A DNA stretch of 64,000 nucleotides, taken from Ecdyonurus torrentis (Eukaryota > Arthropoda > Insecta > Ephemeroptera > Heptageniidae). Position numbers and translations under genes: made by a program. The notes beneath the pieces were generated by a model. That model was not told where the DNA came from and made no database searches. It worked only from the letters and a program-made list of their open reading frames with translations. Positions 1 through 14,600 of the stretch are shown piece by piece. Positions within the stretch are counted from its first letter, which is position 1; each line of letters begins with the position of its first letter. The stretch spans positions 27,346,173 to 27,410,172 of the forward strand of contig OX439134.1 in assembly GCA_949318235.1 (NCBI GenBank), in the 5' to 3' direction.

Positions 1-999
1 GAGGTATAAATAAGAGTAAAAAGAAAATTTATCTCTTCATATTAATTAAAATTTATAATGCACTAAAACAGACAGTTTATAGAGTGAAGCTTGAGAGAGT
101 GAGGAAAAAAACAAAACAAATTATATTTATTTCAAAATTCCATTAACTGGAATATTTTGTATGTAAAAATAAAATTGAACTAATAAGCTTCATTTTAAAA
201 TAAAGTCTTGAGATTTGTAAAAGAGCTTGGTTATAACAAAATTACAGAAGAGATTCTTACAAACTAAAAACTTATATTTACAAAACTATTTCATTAAAAA
301 AAAAAAAGTAATATTATAATAAACTCAAACAATTTTACTACCTTTGTTAATACTAATAATAATTTTTTTTAATACTTAAAAATGGATGGAATAGGGTTTC
401 ATACTTATATAAAGGTTTAAACTTATATCAGTATATCGACTATCACGGATAGTAAACGACTACCAGCATTTTTGTATTGCTCAAATTTACATCGTAATAT
501 CACCACAGTACAAATTTGAAAATAAATTAAGACCGACAACCTTATAATGTGCACATATCGGACAATAAATGTGTCAAGTTTTAAATTTTCAAATTTTAAT
601 TGTAAAGTTAAAAATCCTCATGGCCGTTTATTATCCGTAGTGGTCGATATATATTTTTTGATACATAACTAATAAAAATTAAAATATGCCGCCAAATTAC
701 ATGTCTTTTATACTTTAAGATTTAAAAACAGAGTCTTCTATTTAACAAAAAACTTTGCAAATATAACCAGAGTTTTTAAAATTATAGAAGACACTGAAAA
801 CTAAGAGAAAATATCAATTCACAACAAAGAAAAATATATATACTTTATTATATTATCTACATACTAAAAATTAGTATCTATTCTTTACATTTTGAAAATA
901 GATATCAGTTAAGATATCTATTTATTTTTTTTTCTTTCTTTTTAACAATAATGTAATAATATCTGAACAAAGGGTACATTCAAGATTTTATTTAAAATT

Positions 1000-1033
<34 letters not shown>

Positions 1034-1743
1034 AAGAGACTTAATATTCGATGTTAAAATTTTATCACTTAATTCATCAATTTTGTAAAACAAAAGGGGG
1101 GAAAAAAAAGCGAAAGTTTTTATTTTTTTTTATTTTTTTGGTAATAATTCTGATTATTGCACTGATTTTTTATTAAAGTCTCAATTACTAGAAAATCTTG
1201 AATTGAACCCTCACAACCTCTTCCTTTATTGTGCCTATCTGTATATCAGAGCCGACAAGTTATTTTGGCATTAACATTACTATATATTATACAGTCATCC
1301 TTACAAGAGTATGAGACTTCAAAAACTTCATTTTAACGTAAGTTTGACTGTATATTTTCTTATAGTATATTTAATTTTACATCTACAGTATTCACCTGTA
1401 CTTAACACTTTTGTTTACTCATGCCATTTATTCTAATAAAAAAATATAATAAAAAATATTTTATCATTTTTTTGTTGTCAACCCTGATTTTATAGTTATA
1501 TTTTTCATTCATATCATTCTATTACATGTAAAAATGCTCATTAATAATTAAGGTCTCTTATTTTTTTGCTTACATTGTATTATATTCTAGTTAGGAGTTT
1601 GTCTTCTTTTATTTAAATTTAAAATGTCATAAATTTAAAAATAATTAAGCAATTTTATAAAAAGCAAAATATTCTTTCAATCTCTAATGACTGAATGAAG
1701 AAACAAAAACAAAACTCATCATAGGAGAAAAAAAAAAATGTTT
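1..1743. other. Gene-poor AT-rich flank beyond the Neurexin IV 3' end
   Basis: No coding potential was recognised. It holds poly(A)/poly(T) tracts (for example about 1003-1030) and may include part of the Neurexin IV 3' UTR; several AATAAA-like hexamers occur on the minus strand but none can be singled out. Confidence 0.5.
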
Positions 1744-1904
1744 AGTCTGATAAAGGAACAGCTGTTTTGAGGCCGACTATAAGCAATTTTGGTCACATCT
1801 GCTTTTGTTTCAACTTACTCCTCAAGCGCAGTACGTCGAAACGAAAGTGGATGTAAGCGGAATTGCTTGAAGTTGGCCTCAAAACAGTTGTGCCTTTATT
1901 AGTC
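1744..1904. mobile_element. Family A palindromic MITE, copy 1
   Basis: Inverted arms of about 75 bp (TGATAAAGGAACAGCTGTTTT on the left against its partner ending AACAGTTGTGCCTTTATTAG) around a short centre. Same family as 12152-12315, 26138-26303, 49464-49629 and 50401-50571. It lies just past the Neurexin IV stop, probably within its 3' UTR or flank. Confidence 0.8.
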
Positions 1905-2215
1905 AATGAACACCCGAACAGAAAATAGAATATCAAAACATTTAAAAAAAAAAAAAAAAAAAAAGAAAAAAAAAGCCACATTTAAGTCATGTTTATGCAA
2001 GCAAATTTCCCCATCCCCTCACTAAGATCATTTCTCCTTTATGGTAAGCCTCATTTCAGTTTTTGTTATTTTCTTTTAAACTTTTTTCTTTTCATTTATC
2101 CATTCACAAATTTAAATAAAAACACAAAGCTCAAACTGACCTCAAAGAATATAATATACAGTGAGCAAAAAGACAACACTACGACTTATATGATTGAGGG
2201 GGAAGATGATTATGT

Positions 2216-2632
2216 TTAGATGAACCATTCTTTCTTCTTTCTTACTTGATGACCAGTAGCTGCATTGACAACAGCTTCATCAGGATCTAAAGCATTATCA
2301 GCACCTTTGTCTTCTTGTGTCAAATACTCTCCCTTATGACGAGACATGTAGCGACCAATCAGAACCAACATGATCAGTAAAGCAAGGAATATGATGGCAA
2401 GAACACCTGTAATATAAACAAGTGTTACAAATAATACAGCATGTGAGACGCTGATCTCATATCTATTTTTGGCAATACTTGTACGCAAACATACCTCCAA
2501 GAATAGCAGAGTCCGTCTTCCTATAAATTGCTCTCAACTTATCTTCATCGACATCAGGTGGTGGTCTGGTCTCCACAAGATTGGGAGGATGTGTAACTGG
2601 CTCCACTCCACAGAAATCTTCAGTCAGTGGGT
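2216..2632 (-). CDS. Nrx-IV: Neurexin IV juxtamembrane, transmembrane and cytoplasmic tail exons
   Basis: Exon 2495-2632 encodes a short stalk (PTDEDFCGVEPVTHPPN and a proline-rich stretch). Exon 2216-2406 encodes residues 1207-1269: a transmembrane helix GVLAIIFLALLIMLVLIG, then a basic RYMSRHKGEYLTQEDKG segment that fits the band-4.1-binding (GNP-type) motif of this family. The extreme C-terminus KKKEWFI resembles a class II PDZ ligand. The tail is about 45 aa, the typical short form. The stop codon is at 2216-2218. Confidence 0.95.
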
Positions 2633-5600
2633 CTGAAACATTACCATTATATTGTAATGTAACTGGCTTGCAAAATGATGTACTTTAAATACAAAGTCCC
2701 AAGCAAATGTTATCCGTCCCTCCTGATATACCAAAGTACATAATACAGTATTACATTACATCTTCTTAATGTTACAGTGCTGCCCTGGGTAAGAAATTAA
2801 CTATTTTAAAAATTAATGCAAATGGGGAAAATATTTTATACTATCACATGTAGGTGGTGCTTATTACCAATTAAAATTAGAGAACCTTAACAGAGAAGCG
2901 ACCACCTTTTACCGACACTTCTTAGCGTTCTGATTGGACACCTAAACAATTTCTTGAATCTGGCCAATCAGAATGCTAGAAAGTGTGGGTACTATTAGCG
3001 GATCTTTCAAAACTAATGTATTGCAGGTCTGCCTAAAACATGAGGTGGTCGCTTCTCTGTTAAGGGTCTCTAATTAAAATAGGAACATGAATTACTGTAC
3101 AAACGACTGTGATAATATATTTTAACATTTAAACGCAGTGTTTATTTCTTATGAGAAAAACAATGCAAATTTAGTTCAAGATTTTGAATGGTAATATTTT
3201 GTCACAATTGTGTTTTACTGTGCTGCTACAGTTATTGCTTAAATGCTTTAACTCACCATTTCAATATGGCAAAGGTTTTTTACTGATTTTTTTCCTTACA
3301 TTTCCTTTCTAATTTATTCATATTTTTAAAGTCTGTATACCGATTTTAAAAATCAATGGTATTTAATATCAAGTACATTTATCCTTTAAACTCATTAAGA
3401 GTACAATAATTTATAAAGCAATAATAACCCACTTACCAAAACAACATTGAGTATCTATAAGTACAATAACAAAAAATACCATTATTTATTTGACCTTTTT
3501 CAATTTACATGAAAGTATCAATGCCATCAATGCATCCCCCCCCCCCCACCCCCAAATATATTACTAATATAATTTTAAATACATGCACTTGTACTATTCC
3601 TCACTTACTTAAGAGTGATCTCCAAATTATTTCTTGTAAATTTAAAACATTCAACCAGCTACAAAATAATAATAATAATAATGTTGTGGTTTCTGTGAAT
3701 GGTCTGGTTAGCAAAGATTGGTTAAAAGCAAGAGAAAAGTTAAACCTTGAGAACATTAGGACAGGCATTTGCGTGCCATACAGAAAGCTGCAGTTCTTGG
3801 CCCAGCTAACATCGTGCGCAAAGTGCTTAGTTTGTGACCCCTCTATATACCACTTGCAGTTACTAACATAATTGGTACTGGATTATTCTCACCTTTACCT
3901 TGAATCAAGTAAGATTCCAGTGTTGGTGTTACAGAAGAAGAAAGAAAAGAGCATAATAACAATAACAATAATAATGATAAAAAAAAAAAAAAGTTTATGT
4001 TTCTTACCTCCTCCAGGCTTGACATTTGAAGGTCCATCTTCTTGGAAGAAAAGTTTAAGAGGGAAGATATCATCAAACTCAACTCTGCTCACACAGCCTA
4101 TGAATCCCTCAGTCATACTCTCGTTCTTGCCAATGTACATATATTGGATATTATTGAATTGTGCATCAGCACTTGCCTTGATGTTAAATTTATACTCTTG
4201 TGGTTCATAGTTGTCAACCTGGTTACAATTAACAAATGTCATTGAAGTATTATTTATTTTGGTGATTTGAACACTTCAGTTAATAACTACAATTAACAAA
4301 TTATTTTCATGGCAATAGTTTAACTAGTAGCACTCGTAAAATTATTGTTTTTTAATGGTAAAGCTTCAAGAAGAAGAAGAAAAAAAAATCAATTTCAATT
4401 GAACTGGAATACTAAAGAAAACCTGAACTAGATATAGACTGATATCTTTCATTTTTCAGGGATGTTATTTTGTTGATGATGTATATAATGGAAAACCACA
4501 ACTAATTTGTCTCATAGTGATGAAATATACTTAGGGGGGGGGGGGGGGGGAATAGCAGTTGCAGATATTATTAAAAAGGTCAAAGGAACACATAACTACA
4601 AAAAATTAGTTGGGAAGGGCAAACAAAAAATAAGATGGCTACAATATCATATGACAGCCTTGTCACTTCACATTTATCAAATTCTATCATCACTACACTT
4701 GAAGTGCAATTTTGACTCAGTAGTAAATATTTATTTTACAATAGAGCCAGTTACCTTTAAAATCAACTTAGATCCTGAGTCAGCTCTGGTAAGTCTAACA
4801 TCATGGTATTGTCCAAGACCAAAGTTTTGATTAGGGAAAATTATTTCTTGTCGTTCAAATCCAAAATCAAATACCACTCGTAAATGTCCTGAAATTGATA
4901 AATAAAAATTGGATAGGAGACACATAGATAGGTTAAAAAAAATTGGGGAACAAGCCTTGAGCTTTTGCTGATAGGAACCCTTGTGTGATAAGAGAATAAT
5001 TATTCAACTAAAACTGAACTCATTTAGCCTTTAATCTTTATCAATTATATTGCACAAACATTTTTTTCACTCAACTTATTTAACCATAAAAAATATAGTA
5101 TATTAACAAGTCTAAAAACTATAAATGCAGAAGAGGGAAAATTAATGGACAGGTTGTCAGAGTACAAAGACTATAAAAATAGTAACAACCAACAATACGA
5201 CTTAAGATGTCAAAATCCCATATTTCAAACTATCACATGGCGACCCCCATTAAAGTTAACTTGCATAAAATGATGATGCTCCCTTTGTTTTAGCAGCTTA
5301 TATTGCTACTAATGACACCTTCCCTAAAAGGCAACAAAATAAATTTTTACAAAGGCACTTACCACTGTTGGAAACAGCAATAGTCATATATTCTCCAGAA
5401 ATATTAGAGAATAGTCCAAGTAAGAATCCTTTAGGATTTGTAGTAGTAAAACCAATTCTTATTTTCTCCGAGATAGTTGAACGCCAGCTTCCCATAAAGT
5501 CATATTTGATGTAAGAGTTGGATCTCATGTTAACTCCAATCTCTGTAAGAAAATAACATTATTATACAATGTTTATTTGTTTAAATCATGTCAATTAGGG

Positions 5601-8600
5601 ACATTAAATTCAACAAAGTATAAATGTGTATATATATTTTATTTTTTTGAAAGGAAATATTTTATTTTTAAAATTCTATCAACATAATGACTTAACTAAT
5701 ATAATAATAAAGAAAATGATGAGGCTGGATGGAAAAGATAGTACAGAAAATTTAAAAATCAAAATAATTCAATTGTTATCTTATTAGGTAACATTGTTCA
5801 CTAGCATCAATACTCAAAACACAAACAATCAACTCAAAACTGTAACACACAATACTCACCATCAGCACAGATAGGTCCCTTGAATGCAGTCCAACGACAG
5901 TCACAGCTATATCCATCATATTTCTCATGACAAGTACCATTGTTGAGACATGGACTGCTTTCACATTTACCCACACATCCTGGACTGACACCTGTACACA
6001 AAAAAATCACAGGACTCAAAACACATTTCTTCAAATTTATACACGGACTTTCATAATGAAATTTGAAAAAGGAAAATAATAATAATAATAATTTTGTGTA
6101 TTGCTGTCACATTTAGCTCCAACAGTCCTTTCATTGCAGCCAATGTAACTCTACATAAGGTAGAGCACTCAGGGACTCAAATTTGTACAGCATGAAGGGA
6201 AACAACCAATCACAGCTCAACTTGCTCCCCTCCATCTCATGACATCACTGGTTGTGAATGTAAACAAACAAATGTTTGAACCTTTCTTTGTTTACATCCA
6301 CAACCAATGACGTCACTTTACCAGGCTCTGATTGGCGGATTCAAACATTATTGCAACGGTCACCTGTACAGCCTGAGGGGAGAGCTCAACCTTATATGGA
6401 GTTACATTGCTTTTTAATTTATTTCTTCACTAATAATACTATGAAACTCACCATAAAGTCCACGTCCACGCTCTGTGTAACCTCTCAAATCCACAAGTTG
6501 TCCATTGAGAAGTAAAGCACGAATACATCCTACATAACCATCTCTGAAATCTACTGTGGCACCTGTAATTTAATATGAAAACAACATGAGTACACCTTCA
6601 CACTAAAATAAAAACTGTAATGCAGGAATTATAAAACGAGATTTTGAGACTATCATAGTTTCAAATATCAATGCTTTCATATGGAAAAATTAACACCTTT
6701 TTTCCTCCCAATTAAAAATAAATTAAATAAATAAATTAGATAATGTTTGTTAGTTGGATATGATAACATTAAAAAGAAAGTATAGCCTGCAGTATGTCCT
6801 ATAGTTGCATGAAAATCTTGCTAGCACAGAGATGTGTTTATTTATTAGAGATTTATTATCTCTCTCCTAGCAAGATTTCCACCCAAATATATGTCATATT
6901 TTCACTATAGTAACACATTTACTGACACTGATTTTGTTAGAATTTTGTTTTGATTTTGGATAGGAGAAACCAACACGCGTTTCAAGGGCAACAGCCCTCT
7001 TCTTCAGTTGCTTAGAGTGTAGTGAAGGCAAGTTGGTTGGTTTGGATTAGGTATAGGTGGGGAAGGGGAGAGAGGAGACGCCTCTATTACTTCCTTTAAC
7101 AGTTACGTTTTATTTGCACCATTTTTTGTTGAACATTAAATTTACAGAATCAATCATGTGCCAGAGAAAGCATGTTACAGTAAACTTTTGATTTGTGAAA
7201 TCACAAGCGAGCCAGAAAATGGCCTTTTTACTAAACTGAATTTCACAAAATTGAAAGCTTTAACATTGCCATGCATATATTGAAGTCTGCTGCGGACCTA
7301 ACTGAGCATTTCACAAAATCGAAAAATTCACAGAAATGAACTTCACAAAATCAAGAGTTTACTGTAAATATAACTAAACTCACCCTACCTCAAGTTTGTT
7401 AACTTCTTGCAAGAGTTATCATTGTTACTTACCTACAACCAGATTAGAAGTAAGATGTAAAGCTCTGACAGGACCAGGTGGTTCTCTAACCATGGCTTTC
7501 AAAGCTCCATCCAAAACAATTTTTGCTTCCTTACGGTTTCTCTCCACAGAAACTGAATGCCAGTTATTATCAGCCAGGTTGTATGAGGTATCTACTGTCA
7601 CTCCTAGAGGTCCACTGCCTGCTTGGTATCTGAACTGTAACTGATTTCCATCTGAAAAACAAGGGGAAAAAATTATATTATATCTTTTAACTAAAAAGAT
7701 AATTAATCGGCAATTATAAGAATGAAGTTTTGGGGTCCCCAATTTCCTATCCTTTAAAGGCGTAGAACACCTTGAACAAGAAACTTGCCTAATATCCTAA
7801 CATACCCAAATATCAACATTATTTTGGCCGGGGTCATTGATTTCTAATTTATTTTCCATTTACAAAATGTCAGTTGCGGGTTTATTACGTCACAGCTCAC
7901 TTGTTTCCGTGCGCGTGGACCAGGCGAGCTGTGACGTAATAAACCCGCAACTGACATTTTTTAACTGGAAAATAAATTAGAAATCAATGACTCCGGCCAA
8001 AATAATGTTGATATTTGGGTATGTTAGGATATTAGGCAAGTTTTTTGTTCAGCTAGCCTATGCCTCTGGTTCTATGCCTTTAACACAGAGAAACTTGTGT
8101 CGTTGTTGTTGAGAAAACTACACAGTGCAGAGGCTTGAAATATTCAAATGAAGGATATTAATCAAACTTTTATGATTTTAAGCTGTTAGAATTTTTTTTT
8201 TTTTTTAATAATTTTAAACACTGATATCCTTTTTAATTCAATGGCATTTATAAAAAAGGGATGGAGAAAAGAAAAGGGTCTCATATACTTTTGAAGTAGC
8301 AAAGAAGGAAAACTATTTAGATTAACATAAAATTAAAAAATACTCTCGCCCAACCCAACTGTTGGTCATATTACTTACTAACAATGGAGATCTTAATAAA
8401 GTCCTGTGGCCCTCTGCTATGCATGATAACAGCATTCTCAATGGTAGTCTTGAACTCAAAGTAAATATCTCCAATATGCCCCATGTCAAATGTAGGGAGG
8501 TTGATTGTAGCATCAGTGATACGGAAAGTTACTACATTGTTGAACAAATCTACAAAAGAAAGAAAAAAAAATCGTTATTAGAAGTTTTTGTTTTGTTATT

Positions 8601-11600
8601 TTAATTTTTTTGTTAAGCATACTGTACTTTAATTAAAAATATTAATCATAACAGGGAACTATATTGTAATATATACATATCGATGTTGTTGCGAGCAATA
8701 TGTGTAACTCATTTTTTGTCACGTAAAGCAAAATGTCTATCTCGTTATTTGTCATGTGTAGCAATATGTGTATCTTGTTTTTTTGTCAAGCAAAATATGT
8801 AAGTCGTTTCCGAAGATTATGTAGATGGCGCTTGACTTACACATAATGCTTCGCGTGACAAAAAAAACGAGATACACATATTGCTACGCGTGACAAATAA
8901 CGATTTACACATATTGCTTCGCCTGACAAAATACGAGATACACATATTGCTCGCAACAACATCGATATATGGTACACTTTTTATGTTCCCTCTGATTCTT
9001 CTGTAGCCTTACAAACCAAAATTAATTAAATAATAATAATGTAGGTAGGCAACAGTCTTGGAAGCATGGCATAATGTGTTAAAAAAATTTGCAAGCAGGT
9101 TCTCTGCTGCTTTTCAGTGTTTCCCCCCACAGTTTGAGAGGCTACAGAAGGGTTAAGAGACATAACATGTATGTTTATGTAACAATGATGTGGCATATTG
9201 ACTTCAGTACAGTAGTTGTCCTTGAGGTACAATTATTGAAAGGAAACTTGCATTACATACAAATATTAAGATTTACTTACTGTCTCCTTCGCAGACAAGT
9301 GGTCCCAGTGTGTATTGTCCCTCCTTTTCATCTAATGGTGTACCAGTATCACCAATCCTTAGTTGTTTAACAGGCAAATGTTCCATTTCTGTGATATCAC
9401 CTCCATCCTCTAGCCATGTATCAAGATCAGCGTCACAGTTACACCACCTGTGTGACACATCAATTTATATAACATTACATACATTTGAATTAAGCAAAGA
9501 TTCCTAATATCATTTGATTATTATTCTGCCCATCCCCAAATATTATGTGTTTGTGGCTATACCAAACGCTTAAAGTAGCAAGTATAAAAATGAAGTCTAA
9601 AATAAAAATACTAAAAAAAAACATCCAAATAAAACTTTTGCTTTTTACAGATTATACATGGTATTTTTTTATTATTATTATTTTTTATTTGATATTTACT
9701 GTATGTCTTACTAAGCCCCCGTATTCGAACACACACACACATATAGAAAACTGACAATTTCTACAGTTATTTATACAGGTTTAACTATGTCTACAAGCAA
9801 AACAAGTCTATTACACTTGCAAATAAAGTTGATTTCTGTCAATTTGTTTTCAGAAGAAATCATTATTATTAGAGGATAATATAAAAGCCCATTATTTCAA
9901 AGCTAGAATGCAGAAAAATACATGTAGCCATAATGTAAACATAGGCCATAGAATAATGAAATAGTCCCAGTATGGTTATGTTAATTTACAACTTACTAAC
10001 CTATTTGGTTCTACACAGGTACCCAAGATACCACACTCGCACTTGTGACTGCCAGGCAATGCTCCACCCCAATAGTCCATCTTCTGATTGTTACGAGAAA
10101 CCCACCATGACATGGGTCTGAACTGAGTTTCAGGAGCTACAAAACAAAAACATCACATATCACAATACATAAGAAATTATCAATACGATTGTTGCAATAA
10201 AATTTAGTTTTGAATGCAAAAATTAAGTGAAAGAGTAATTTAATAATAAGTTTGATCAAAATGAAAATACAATAAAAATTACTGTTTATTTACTTTTTAA
10301 ATGTGGCAAAATGGAAACTATCAGCAAAAGTTACAACTTTTATTTATTATTATTATTATTTTAACAGAGGTATGAAAAGTAAGTTTTCGTGTTACTGTGT
10401 TTTTCAAAGCAGTAGATACATGTTATAAGGAAATCCAATCAGTTAGAATTCCTTTTTACATAGGCTTTGAAAAACACAGTGTAAAAAGGAAGCTTAATTG
10501 AACAATATTCTGTAAAATTTAAGCTAGAGAAATAATTGTGTAGATGCTTTGCTGATATTCTAAATTTGAGACATGATGGGGGGCTTTAACATCATAAATT
10601 AAAACGTAGTATGTTGCTAACAATTCATAGCATAATTTTTTTTAGACTATCTTCATTTTGCTTTCATATCTTCATCAATTTAAGGAAAAAAACATTGCAA
10701 TAAGGATCTTTAATAAAGCAAAGGATAGAATTACCAGCAAGGGCCTTACCACAGTAGAAGTTCTATGGAGAGGTCGAAATCTCGCGTGGCATAGTGTTTT
10801 GTTATTAATGAAATTTTTTATAACAAAACACTGTGCCACGCGAGACTTCGACCTCTCCATAGAACTTCTACTGTGGTAAGGCCCTTGCTGGTAATTCTAT
10901 CCTTCACTTTATTATTGTATCTTCATTTTGATTAGACAATTCACTGTTGCGAAATCTATAGACATTTAAATCAAAGTTTTACAGAAATGAACCAAAAGAA
11001 TTATTTATTAAACTTCACATTACCCCAAGGTGAATGTTGCATTATATATCCTAAAAATAAAGCATAAAGTCAGGTATTTATTTATAACAATATTGATTGT
11101 TCAGTCATATATACAAAGCACCCATTGACAAAGTTATATTTGGAGGGGGGGGAGAGAAAAAAAAGGGGGGGGGGGGTTAACACATTCTTTTTTACATGCA
11201 TTTCTCACATGAAGGGCATACATGCTATTTTGGCCACAATGATTTTATTCAATTTTTTGAGAAAGGGCATCACTTTACATGTTCCCTGAAAATTTTGTTT
11301 TTTCAAGAATTACATTTAAAGTTATAAACGCGCGACGTCTGTGGAAAAAAGTTTGGCCAACTCGCATTTTTTTTTTCCCCACTCTTGTATAATTCTCTTG
11401 TAATATTCTCTTGTATAATTATGAAAAATGCACATACGCCTTTTGCTGCAAACTGGCCAAATGCACATACGCTCTTTGGCAGCAGCCACATTAATATATA
11501 ATAATATATAATTTGTATGCCTGGTTATTTTTTTCGATGTGTCCCCCCCCCCCCCTTTCCTCCCAGCAGTAATGACCACTCTTTATTTATATTTTTATTT

Positions 11601-14600
11601 ATGAAATGCATAAGTACATTAATGAAAACATAATATTCTTACCAGGTGAATTGAAGAGCTTGGATTTCTTACAAGCATAATTTAATCTTTGGCGACATGA
11701 AATGGATCTATTGAGCAAGGCTTCAATCTGATTGGCATCAGCTTCGTAAACAATGTCCTGTCAACAACAAAAATCACTACTTAAGCACCTGGGTTTACTG
11801 TAGAAATTTTCTAGAAATTACTAGTACAGTAAGCTCCTCAAAATCATCAATTTTGAAATTGTAAAAATACCCTAACAACAAACTTGATGGATAGAGATGG
11901 GATTTTTTGGTGAAAATCGCGGATGCACCTGCAAAAATGGTAAAATATTTACCTGCATCATAACCTACTGCAAGTTTACATAAATATTATTTCTAAAAAC
12001 TTTTTAGCAGTGGAGTACCATTTTTTTATTATTATTTTTTAACTCACAGTAGATTATGAGGCAACAAGCCTAACTATGAAACTTGCAGGTATAATCATAA
12101 ATTTCTCCTAAAAATCTAGTCTCTATTGACGACTAAGTTTATAATACAGTATTGACTGATAAAGGAACAACTGTTTTGAAGCCGACTATAAGCAATTTCG
12201 CTCATATCCGCTTCCGTTTCGACTTACTGCGCATGCGTAGTAAAGAGAAACGGAAGCGGATGTGACCGAAATCACTTATAGTCAGCCTCAAAACCGCTGT
12301 TCCTTTACTAGTCAATAGCAACTTGTTGAGTTGATAGTGATTTGAAAAAAATAATAATAATAGTTTACTGTACTAGTAAAGAAGTAATAGTGAGTACAAT
12401 ACACAGTAGTTCAATTGGAGATTATTAGATAAATTAACATACATAAATATGAAAATTTCAAACATAGAATAATTTCTTATGATGTGCAAATCTCTTACCT
12501 GCACAAAACTGCCTGGTTCTTGGAAGCCATCTACTCTTGTAGTTTGCTCATTGTGGTGACCAAGCAAAGTCAAAATTCGGCCATCAGCTGTAATAAAATC
12601 ATGCATTCTGTATTAATATTTGCCACTATTGCACGGATAATTTGAATACCAAGCAAATCTATGGCAAATATCACACAATGATAGCCTTCCCATTTATTTA
12701 TTTTGATGTAGTTGTCTACACAAAATTATATTGTAATTTAATATTTTTGTATGGTTGGTTATGTATCTAAAATTCAATGTTGTTGCAACCAATATGTGTA
12801 TCTTTTATTTTGTCAGGTGAAGCAAAATGTGTAAGTCGTTATTTGTCATGTGTAGCAATATGTGTATCTCATTTTTTTTTTCAAGCTAAGCAAAATGTGT
12901 GAGTTGTTCCTGAACGTAATAGAAATGGCGCTCGACTTACACATATTGCTTCGCGTGACAAAATAAGAGATACACATATTGCTTGCAACAACATTGAATT
13001 ACACTTTGATGAAAAAGAATAACAGAAACCTTGTACTCCAAAAAATAAAAAGTTAAGATGCTTACCGAAAAATTCGCAGGTGACATAGAAAGGTGCTAAA
13101 GGTCCACTGCCATCTACATCAATCTGTAGTCGCTTGTTTTGTCCAACTGAATTGGTGTTCTTAAATGCGTCACAAGACAATGGGTTCAAAGCTAAAATGA
13201 TACATACATATCCATTACATTATTTGGCATGGCAGAGATGCTACTACAAGAATTTTATTTTAATATTTAGTATTAGTATTTCATAATTGGGGCATTTTAA
13301 AGCTTTAAAGGGAATTTGCATGGTGTATTACATTTTTTTTTTTTTTTTTTTTTTTTTTACTTCCTATTAACCTACATGCTATATATCGTCTCCATCGCGT
13401 CAAAATATATCAAGTGAAATTATCGTCAAACGTTCCATCTACATAGATAGGGTTTACTGTGTCAGATGGAACGTTTGGTACGCTTGTGATAATTTGACTT
13501 GAAACAATTTGCCGTGATAAAGACAATATATACTGCAAATTGAAGTATATTAATTAGTGACCCAATGCTTCAGACATGTTTTGGACGACTACTATGATAT
13601 TGGCACACAACCTAATATTAGTATCACACTCTTTGAATATCAAAACCAGTATATTTAAATATACTTACAAGTATGACAAACAGCTCCTGAGTAGCCAGTA
13701 TCGGCACATTCACAGTAAAACTCCTTAGAACTCTGTTTGCATGAGCCACTATGTTGACAAGGATTGGGATTACACCTGTCTATCATCTGACATGAGTCAA
13801 ACACCACCTCATCTTTGCAGCAGAACTCGTTGTCTTGCCAATCAGTGGGTAGCTTGTAGTTTCCATCAACACTGATCAGACGCATGCAACCAATAAAACC
13901 AACACTGGATGCACTGCCTGAAATGCCACCTGGTAACATAGGAATAATAACAATATTATGTATTAACTGGTGCCTGCTATAGTATTAAAAATATGTTTCA
14001 AGGAAGTCTGGATTTTCTTTCAAAACTTTTTTTTTTTTTTTAATAATAAATTTAAATAAATCAAATAATAGCCTTTGCTTTAAAAAAAAAGAAAGAAAGA
14101 AAGAAAGAAAGAAAAAAAAAAAAGCCAATAGTCTAGTTTACTTTTACAGGGTTTGCAAGAATTAACGACCTAGTTAAAACCTAGTTTTACCACTGGCTAA
14201 GATAAAAAATAATAATACTAAAAAAATTGAAAGCCTTTTTGCAAACCCTGCTCTTATAGACCGGTTGCACTCATATTTAAGAGCCGCCATTTTGCTGGTT
14301 ATGAATACATATGCCAGCATAGGAAAAATGTCACTTTTATTTTTTTAATAGCAAATGAAGCTTCAAACCTCAATCAAAGACTTATTTCTAGCTTCTAATA
14401 AGCTCGAAAAATATGAGAAAAATTATTTCAATTAAAATAAACTCTTTTTAAGTGAAAAATTAGAAGAAATGATGTTTCCCTATGCTGGACAATACATTAG
14501 GCACCACAAACATGGCAACAAAGCGCAAGGATGTGAAAGGGGTCTATACCTAACCCCCCGTAATGAGTTAACCAATAATTTATTTTGAAGTTTACAATAT

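Noticed and set aside
8322..8513. 63-codon minus-strand frame over a Neurexin IV exon
   Set aside because: Wrong frame; the LamG3 reading frame of exon 8379-8549 is the one that joins its neighbours in phase.
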